DNA from: Phreatobacter sp.
GTDB taxonomy: Bacteria; Pseudomonadota; Alphaproteobacteria; Rhizobiales; Phreatobacteraceae
Reading direction: 5' to 3'
DNA: 64,000 bases
Assembly (NCBI RefSeq): GCF_016793595.1
Contig: NZ_JAEULY010000008.1
Coordinates: 1-64,000 of the forward strand
Shown here: in pieces, positions 59,716 through 64,000 of the stretch
Layout of the letters: every line of letters begins with the position of its first letter
Position numbering within the stretch: position 1 is the first letter of the stretch
The notes under the pieces: generated by a model
The model's database searches: none
What the model saw: the letters and a program-made list of their open reading frames with translations, nothing else
Told to the model about the DNA's origin: nothing
Program-made: the position numbers and the translations under genes

Positions 59716-61022
59716 CCGAGAATATCGTGATCGCGCTGAGCTGCCTCGGTGCCATGTTCGTTCTCATCTATGTCGGCATGCATGTCGCCATCGCCTTGGG
59801 CGGCATTTCGCTCGTGGGGGTCTGGCTGATCCGGGGCGATTTCGCGATCGCCGCGAACATGCTGGCACAGGCTGCAAGCGATGCCATTGCCAGCCACGTC
59901 TTCGGCATCGTGCCGCTCTTCGTTCTGATGGGCTTTCTGGTGGCGGCCGCCGACGTCGGGCGCGATGCCTTCGAGGTGGCAAACCAGCTGTTCCGGCGCA
60001 TCCGCGGCGGCCTCGGCATTGCGACCGTCGCGGCCAATGCCGTCTTTGCCGCCATTACCGGCATATCCATCGCGTCAGCCGCGGTCTTCACCCGCGTGGC
60101 CGTGCCGGAAATGCTGCGGTTCAACTATACGCCGCGTTTCGCCGTCGGGGTCGTCACCGGCTCGTCCGTCCTGGGCATGCTCATCCCGCCCTCTCTGCTG
60201 ATGATCGTCTACGGCTTCCTGTCGAACGAATCGATCGGCTCCATGTTCCTCGCAGGACTGGTTCCCGGCGCCCTGCTGGCGCTGACCTACTGCATCGGGA
60301 TCATGATCATGGCGCGGTACTTTCCGCGCTCCGTCGGCGGCCCGAACGAAAGCGACCAGGCGCCGCTGATGAGCATCGGCACCATGATCGCCAAGGTCGT
60401 TCCGAGCTTTTCGCTGATCCTGCTGTGTCTCGGTGGCATCTATGCCGGCTTCTTCACCCCGACCGAGGGAGGCGCCATGGGCGCTGCCGGCGCGCTGGTA
60501 CTGGCGCTGATCAGACGCAAGCTGTCCTGGACGAGCTTCTGGAAGGTGCTGCTCGACACCGGGCATGTCACGGTATCGGTCTGCTTCCTGATCATCTGCG
60601 CCAACATGTTCTCGCGCATGCTGGCCATGTCCGGTACTCCGCAGTTCCTGATCGAGACGATCAAGGGGGCGGGCTTCGGCGAGCTCGCCTTCCTGCTGGT
60701 CTATCTGGTGGTCATTATCGCGCTGGGCACGATCATCGACTCCATCTCCATCATGCTGATTTGCCTGCCGCTGGTCCTGCCTGTCGCAAGCGGATTCGGC
60801 ATGGACCTGATCTGGTTCGGTATCGTGACGATCATCGCCGTCGAGATCGGCTTGCTCACGCCGCCATTCGGGCTGTCCGCCTTCGTCGTGAAAAGTACCC
60901 TGAACGACCCTCGCATTTCCCTTGGTGACATCTTCAAGGGGTCGTTCCCCTTCGTGGTAATGATGCTCATCGTTCTGGCGCTTGTCGTGGCCTTCCCGAA
61001 GCTGAGTCTCGTGCTGGTGTGA
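59712..61022 (+). CDS. TRAP transporter large permease (DctM-type)
   Basis: A 436-residue membrane subunit with about 12 hydrophobic segments. GSSVLGMLIPPSLLMIVYGFLSNESIGSMFLAGLVPG and the GGIYAGFFTPTEGGAMGAAGALVLAL motif are DctM hallmarks, and TIIDSISIMLICLPLVLPVASGFGMDLIWFGIV ends the conserved part. Start overlaps dctQ by four bases. Completes the operon begun by the IclR gene. Confidence 0.94.
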   Translation: MTENIVIALSCLGAMFVLIYVGMHVAIALGGISLVGVWLIRGDFAIAANMLAQAASDAIASHVFGIVPLFVLMGFLVAAADVGRDAFEVANQLFRRIRGGLGIATVAANAVFAAITGISIASAAVFTRVAVPEMLRFNYTPRFAVGVVTGSSVLGMLIPPSLLMIVYGFLSNESIGSMFLAGLVPGALLALTYCIGIMIMARYFPRSVGGPNESDQAPLMSIGTMIAKVVPSFSLILLCLGGIYAGFFTPTEGGAMGAAGALVLALIRRKLSWTSFWKVLLDTGHVTVSVCFLIICANMFSRMLAMSGTPQFLIETIKGAGFGELAFLLVYLVVIIALGTIIDSISIMLICLPLVLPVASGFGMDLIWFGIVTIIAVEIGLLTPPFGLSAFVVKSTLNDPRISLGDIFKGSFPFVVMMLIVLALVVAFPKLSLVLV

Positions 61023-61157
61023 CCCTGTCTCCGGTGTACACCCGACCACAGGCCCGGGCATCGGGTGAATGGGCTTCGCGGACAGCGCGGAGCCACCAAA
61101 AGCCGAACGCGGCAGGGAGAGCAGCGTCGGAGATGGCAGGTCGGGACCAGGAATTTG

Positions 61158-61208
61158 GTCGCGGTCGCAGTCGCAGTCGCAGTCGCAGTCGCAGTCGCAG
61201 TCGCAGTC
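61158..61208. repeat. GTCGCA hexanucleotide tandem repeat
   Basis: One GTCGCG, seven GTCGCA units and a partial GTC. The last unit touches the stop codon of an IS481-type transposase fragment at 61208-61210 (minus strand). The length is likely to vary by slippage between strains. Confidence 0.95.
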
Positions 61209-61405
61209 TAAGTGTTCAGTCCCGGCATTTTGTGGATTGGATTGAGCGTGAATCGTTCCGGCTCCAAAGTCCAGCGTTTGCAGATGAATTCGTAAGCTGT
61301 GAGGCCGTTGAGGGTCTTCAGGCGCCGGCCGAAATTGTAGGTTGAGACGAAGCCCTAAAGGTGCAGTTCGAGTCGGTCGTGGCTTTCGTAGTGATCGTGC
61401 TTGCG
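61208..61405 (-). pseudogene. IS481-family transposase, C-terminal fragment
   Basis: Minus-strand reading gives RKHDHYESHDRLELHL, then a TAG (61355-61357), then GFVSTYNFGRRLKTLNGLTAYEFICKRWTLEPERFTLNP and HKMPGLNT before the stop. This is the conserved C-terminus of IS481-type transposases. It is inactivated by the internal stop and by loss of the N-terminal part, which lies at 62956-63279. The terminal inverted repeat expected here is missing. Confidence 0.85.
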
Positions 61406-61977
61406 GTGCGCGTCAGGTTCCGCACAAAGAGCAGCGACAGGACCGCTGCCGCCAGAAGAATGGCAGATCACCGTGGATCTCGTAGCCGAAGATCGGCAGC
61501 GCGCCCGCCGACATGCCCAACGTGCCGCCCGTGACGCTGGTCCAGCCCTTGAACACGAATTCGAGGATGAACTGCGCCGCCAGCGTGGCGCTGGCAAGGT
61601 AGAGCCCCTTGAGGCGGACCGACGGGATGCCAAAGAGGCTCCCAACCACGGCGGCGACCAGCCCCGCGGCCGGCATCGCGACGAGGAACGGCACGCCTAC
61701 GACGCTGACCAGATAGGCCGACGCATAGGCGCCGGCGCCGAGGAATGCGCCATGGCCGATCGAAATCTGGCCGGTAAAGCCGGTGATGACGTTAAGGCCG
61801 AGCACCGCGACGATGTTGATGAAGATGAAGTTCGCGAGCCCAAGCTGATAGCTGTTCACGAAGATCGGGAGGGCAAGCACGAGGAAGACCGCGGCCGCGA
61901 TCCGTACCCGCTCCCCATTTCGTCGTGTACAGGCGCAGCGCCTGCTCGTGCCGGACGATGAATTCAGCGCTGCTCAC
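61406..61977 (-). pseudogene. livM fragment (branched-chain amino acid ABC permease)
   Basis: A truncated LivM. The GTG at 61977 opens MSSAEFIVRHEQALRLYTTKW, then a frameshift at a TGGGG run (about 61912-61917) moves to the frame with RIAAAVFLVLALPIFVNSYQLG and INIVAVLGLNVITGFTGQISIGHGAFLGAGAYASAYLV, a strong LivM signature. A second shift near 61462 leads to LSLLFVRNLTRT, where homology stops at the IS481 piece. About 185 of 320 residues remain. Confidence 0.85.
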
Positions 61978-61980
61978 AGC

Positions 61981-62590
61981 TCAGATCCTTGCAATAGCGC
62001 GCTGGCCGAACAGTCCGTAGGGACGGACCATCAGCACCACGACAAGCAGGGCGAAGGCGGCGACATCGCGCAAGTCATCGATGTCCAGGATGCTCTTGAA
62101 CACGCCGTCTGCGACATTCTCGATCACACCGATCAGGACTCCACCGATAGCCGCGCCGACAATCGAGTCGACGCCGCCGAAGATCACCGCTGGGAAGACC
62201 TTGAGCCCGAAATGCGAGACGCCGAGATTGACGCCGCTGATGGCCGAGAGAAGCGCGCCGCCGACGGGCGAAACCGCGCAGGCGATGGCCCACGACACCG
62301 CGAATATCCGCCCGACGTCGATGCCGATGTCCGCCTGCTGGTCGGTTGCGGTCGCGCGCATCGCCAGGCCGAGACGCGTCCAGCGGAAAAAGGCGCCGAA
62401 AACGACCATGGCCACCAGCGAGAACGCCATGCTGAACGGATACTGCTATGACACCGGCACCCCGCCGATCATGACGGCGTCGTCCGGGATGGGCGATGGC
62501 ATGATCTGCGAGTTGACGCCAAATGCGGCCCCGACAATCGCCTTGAACACGATCGAAAGGCTGAGCGTGATCATGATGACCGAGACGATC
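61981..62590 (-). pseudogene. livH fragment (branched-chain amino acid ABC permease)
   Basis: A LivH lacking its N-terminal part. DPIVSVIMITLSLSIVFKAIVGAAFGVN begins the remaining part, a TAG at 62446-62448 interrupts it after GVPVS, and the rest (MAFSLVAMVVFGAFFRWTRLGLAMRATATDQQAD to the stop) is well conserved, including AIGGVLIGVIENVADG. Its stop is three bases before the livM start, as in intact liv operons. Confidence 0.85.
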
Positions 62591-62955
62591 GGGTCACCTC
62601 GGTGGCGCCGTCGCCGATGGACAGGATTCGGGCATCACGCACCATCCGCTTGATCTCGCGCGGTCGCGGATGTAGCCGAAGCCGCCGTGGAACTGCTGGC
62701 AGGCGTACATGACCTCGTTGACCAGCTCGCCGCCAAAGGCCTTCACCATGAAACCTTCTTCACGCAGTCGATCCCGCGCTCCATCAGCCAGGCCGTGTGA
62801 TAGACTAGCTGACGCAGCGCCTCGACACGGGCGTCCAGCGCGGACAGTCGCTGCCGTATGGCCTGCTTGTCCCAGAGCACGCCCCCGAACGCCTTGCGCT
62901 CCCTGGCGTAGCGCCGCGTGATCTCCAGCGCGCGCGAGCACTCGCCGATCGCCAT
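62591..62955 (-). pseudogene. Acyl-CoA dehydrogenase C-terminal fragment
   Basis: The C-terminal helical domain of an acyl-CoA dehydrogenase with two frameshifts. AIGECSRALEITRRYARERKAFGGVLWDKQAIRQRLSALDARVE is in one frame, MVKAFGGELVNEVMYACQQFHGGFGYIRDRAR in a second (shift near 62757), and EIKRMVRDARILSIGDGATEVT in a third (shift near 62658). The N-terminal half is missing. It joins the livH fragment directly at GATEVT/DPIVSV. Confidence 0.82.
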
Positions 62956-63279
62956 CGCGCTTCAGACACCGATGAAGCGAGGAGCGGGTCAGATGCGGGA
63001 GGTGGCCTGTAGGGCGTAGAGGCAGTCATCGAGCGGCAGCAAAGTACCTTGGCGGAAGGCGACCACCATCGCCTCTTCCTCGGCCGTCAGCACGGTCGAG
63101 CGAACAACCTTCGGGCCCATGGGCGCATCTCGCACCAAGGCTCGTTTGCGCCATTTGGCGACCCTCTTCGGGTTGAGCCCATACTGCCCCGCTAGCTCTT
63201 TGAGCGGAGCTTTTGATCGCTGTATCGCAGTTGGGATGGCGTGCGTGGTCGTGGCGCTGCCATGGAGTAGCTGACCCAT
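62956..63279 (-). pseudogene. IS481-family transposase, N-terminal fragment
   Basis: MGQLLHGSATTTHAIPTAIQRSKAPLKELAGQYGLNPKRVAKWRKRA is the HTH start of IS481-type transposases, followed by TVLTAEEEAMVVAFRQGTLLPLDDCLYALQAT. A frameshift near 62997 then leads to PHLTRSSLHRCLKRDG, where the acyl-CoA dehydrogenase fragment begins. The C-terminal part of such a transposase lies at 61208-61405. The catalytic core in between is gone. Confidence 0.88.
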
Positions 63280-63315
63280 AGCTGATCCCTCCAGTCTGGA
63301 TCAGCTAATCTGATT

Positions 63316-63338
63316 CCATCACACCATGGGACCAGACA
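63316..63338. repeat. IS481-type terminal inverted repeat (left end)
   Basis: Minus strand reads TGTCTGGTCCCATGGTGTGA, with the TGT end expected of IS481 elements, 37 bases before the N-terminal transposase fragment. The partner repeat at the other end was not found. Confidence 0.65.
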
Positions 63339-63365
63339 CCTAGAACGCGCGTCGAGCCGGCGCTC

Positions 63366-64000
63366 CTATTGCGCCGCACGCCGCGCCACCTTCCTGCGAT
63401 AGGTTTGGCGTTGCGCGGACCGGACCATGCCCCGCATATTCGACGTATGGGACGTGGATGGCCGCCTCTGCTCTTTGGCGCGAATAGGATCGTTGAGCAG
63501 CCGCAACCCGTTCAGCACCACCAACACCGTCCCGCCCTCGTGACCGATGACCGCCAACGGCAACGGCAGTTCGAAGAACAAGCTGCCGATGACGAGTATC
63601 ACCATGGCGACCATGGCGAATGTCAGGTTCTGCCGGATGATTGCCGCCGTCCTGCGAGCAAGCCGGTGCGCACCGGCAAGACGCCCCATGTCTTCGGAGA
63701 GCAGAGCCACATCAGCGGCTTGAAGCGCGACGTCCGATCCCGCCGCGCCCATGGCGATCCCCACATCGGCGCGGGCGAGTGCTGCCGCGTCATTGACACC
63801 GTCACCAACGAACGCCACCTTGCCATCGGTCGCCAGCATGCCAGCCATCCGCACCTTATCCTCCGGCAGCATATCTGCATGGATATGCTCGGGTTTCAGC
63901 CCGAGTTCCCCGCCTATGCGCAAAGCGACAGGAAGTCGGTCGCCGGTCATCATAACAATCTTCACCACCCCGCCTTCGCGTAGCGTCGCAAGTGCAGGTT
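63366..64000 (-). CDS. P1B-type metal-transporting ATPase (C-terminal part; 5' end beyond window)
   Basis: The C-terminal part of a heavy-metal P-type ATPase. VKIVMMTGDRLPVALRIG and FVGDGVNDAAALARADVGIAMG are the nucleotide/phosphorylation-domain motifs, and GHEGGTVLVVLNGLRLL in the last membrane helix is the HEGGT motif of the P1B-4 group (Co/Zn/Cd). A basic tail of about 40 residues (PIRAKEQRRPSTSHTSN and on) follows. The frame stays open to the right edge (ATLREGGV precedes). Whether the tail is native or added where IS DNA sits 28 bases away is unclear. Confidence 0.88.
   Translation of the reverse strand, partial: PALATLREGGVVKIVMMTGDRLPVALRIGGELGLKPEHIHADMLPEDKVRMAGMLATDGKVAFVGDGVNDAAALARADVGIAMGAAGSDVALQAADVALLSEDMGRLAGAHRLARRTAAIIRQNLTFAMVAMVILVIGSLFFELPLPLAVIGHEGGTVLVVLNGLRLLNDPIRAKEQRRPSTSHTSNMRGMVRSAQRQTYRRKVARRAAQ

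Noticed and set aside
61158..61208. Tandem repeat considered as a CRISPR array
   Set aside because: Unit of six bases with no spacers; a simple sequence repeat.
47170..64000. Second copy of the tRNA-Ser 3' end as the right attachment site
   Set aside because: No copy of the T-arm and acceptor sequence was found by eye in the rest of the window, so the element's right border is not claimed.

Overview
The window is high-GC DNA of an alphaproteobacterium, most likely a member of the Hyphomicrobiales (Rhizobiales). The support is an ALA-synthase-type hemA, a ScfR/RamB-type fatty-acyl regulator, two DUF2336 genes, an intracellular PHA depolymerase, Tad/Flp pilus parts, hslV-DUF2585-hslU, and an infC whose best start is ATT. 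Genus cannot be settled from this sequence.

Region 1-47080 is ordinary chromosome with tightly packed operons. It opens with an Flp pilin (3' end off the window), a stand-alone secretin N-terminal-domain protein and two TadE/TadG-like pseudopilins. Next come a divergent glycerol locus (glpD plus a flavoprotein on one strand, glpK on the other), a ScfR-type regulator and a NarL/FixJ-like regulator. After two small secreted proteins lie hslU, DUF2585 and hslV, then a histidine operon (hisB, DUF2628, hisH, hisA, hisF) that runs into a LysE exporter. Sugar kinases, gnd and gntK follow, then an HpaI-type aldolase coupled to ribokinase, and an ABC-2 transporter whose ATPase and permease are separated by a TrpF-like barrel. 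Further on are phaZ, a YgjP-type metalloprotease, a double GNAT protein coupled to an XRE-cupin regulator, infC, a class II aldolase, hemA under a perfect FNR/FixK box, ppdK, a MeaB GTPase and several cell-wall enzymes.

A tRNA-Ser(GGA) at 47080-47169 marks the edge of an accessory region that continues to the end of the window. It begins with a lower-GC three-gene cassette: a ParB/Srx-domain protein, a protein with a weak PD-(D/E)XK-like signature, and a convergent D12-class adenine methylase. This looks like an undescribed restriction- or defence-type module and is the main point of interest. A consensus TTGACA-N17-TATATT promoter then precedes a catalytic-domain-only tyrosine recombinase, a nitrilase-like protein lacking the expected glutamate, a DUF3768 protein, an unknown protein, an XRE regulator and a periplasmic coiled-coil TolA-like protein.

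After an IS3-family transposase scrap comes an intact catabolic-looking operon: an IclR regulator with an operator at its start codon, a cupin, a PEBP-family protein and a complete DctPQM TRAP transporter. The last 3 kb is wreckage. An IS481-family transposase is split into an N-terminal and a C-terminal piece, with frameshifted fragments of an acyl-CoA dehydrogenase, livH and livM between them, and a GTCGCA hexanucleotide tract touches the transposase stop codon. A P1B-type metal ATPase runs off the right edge.
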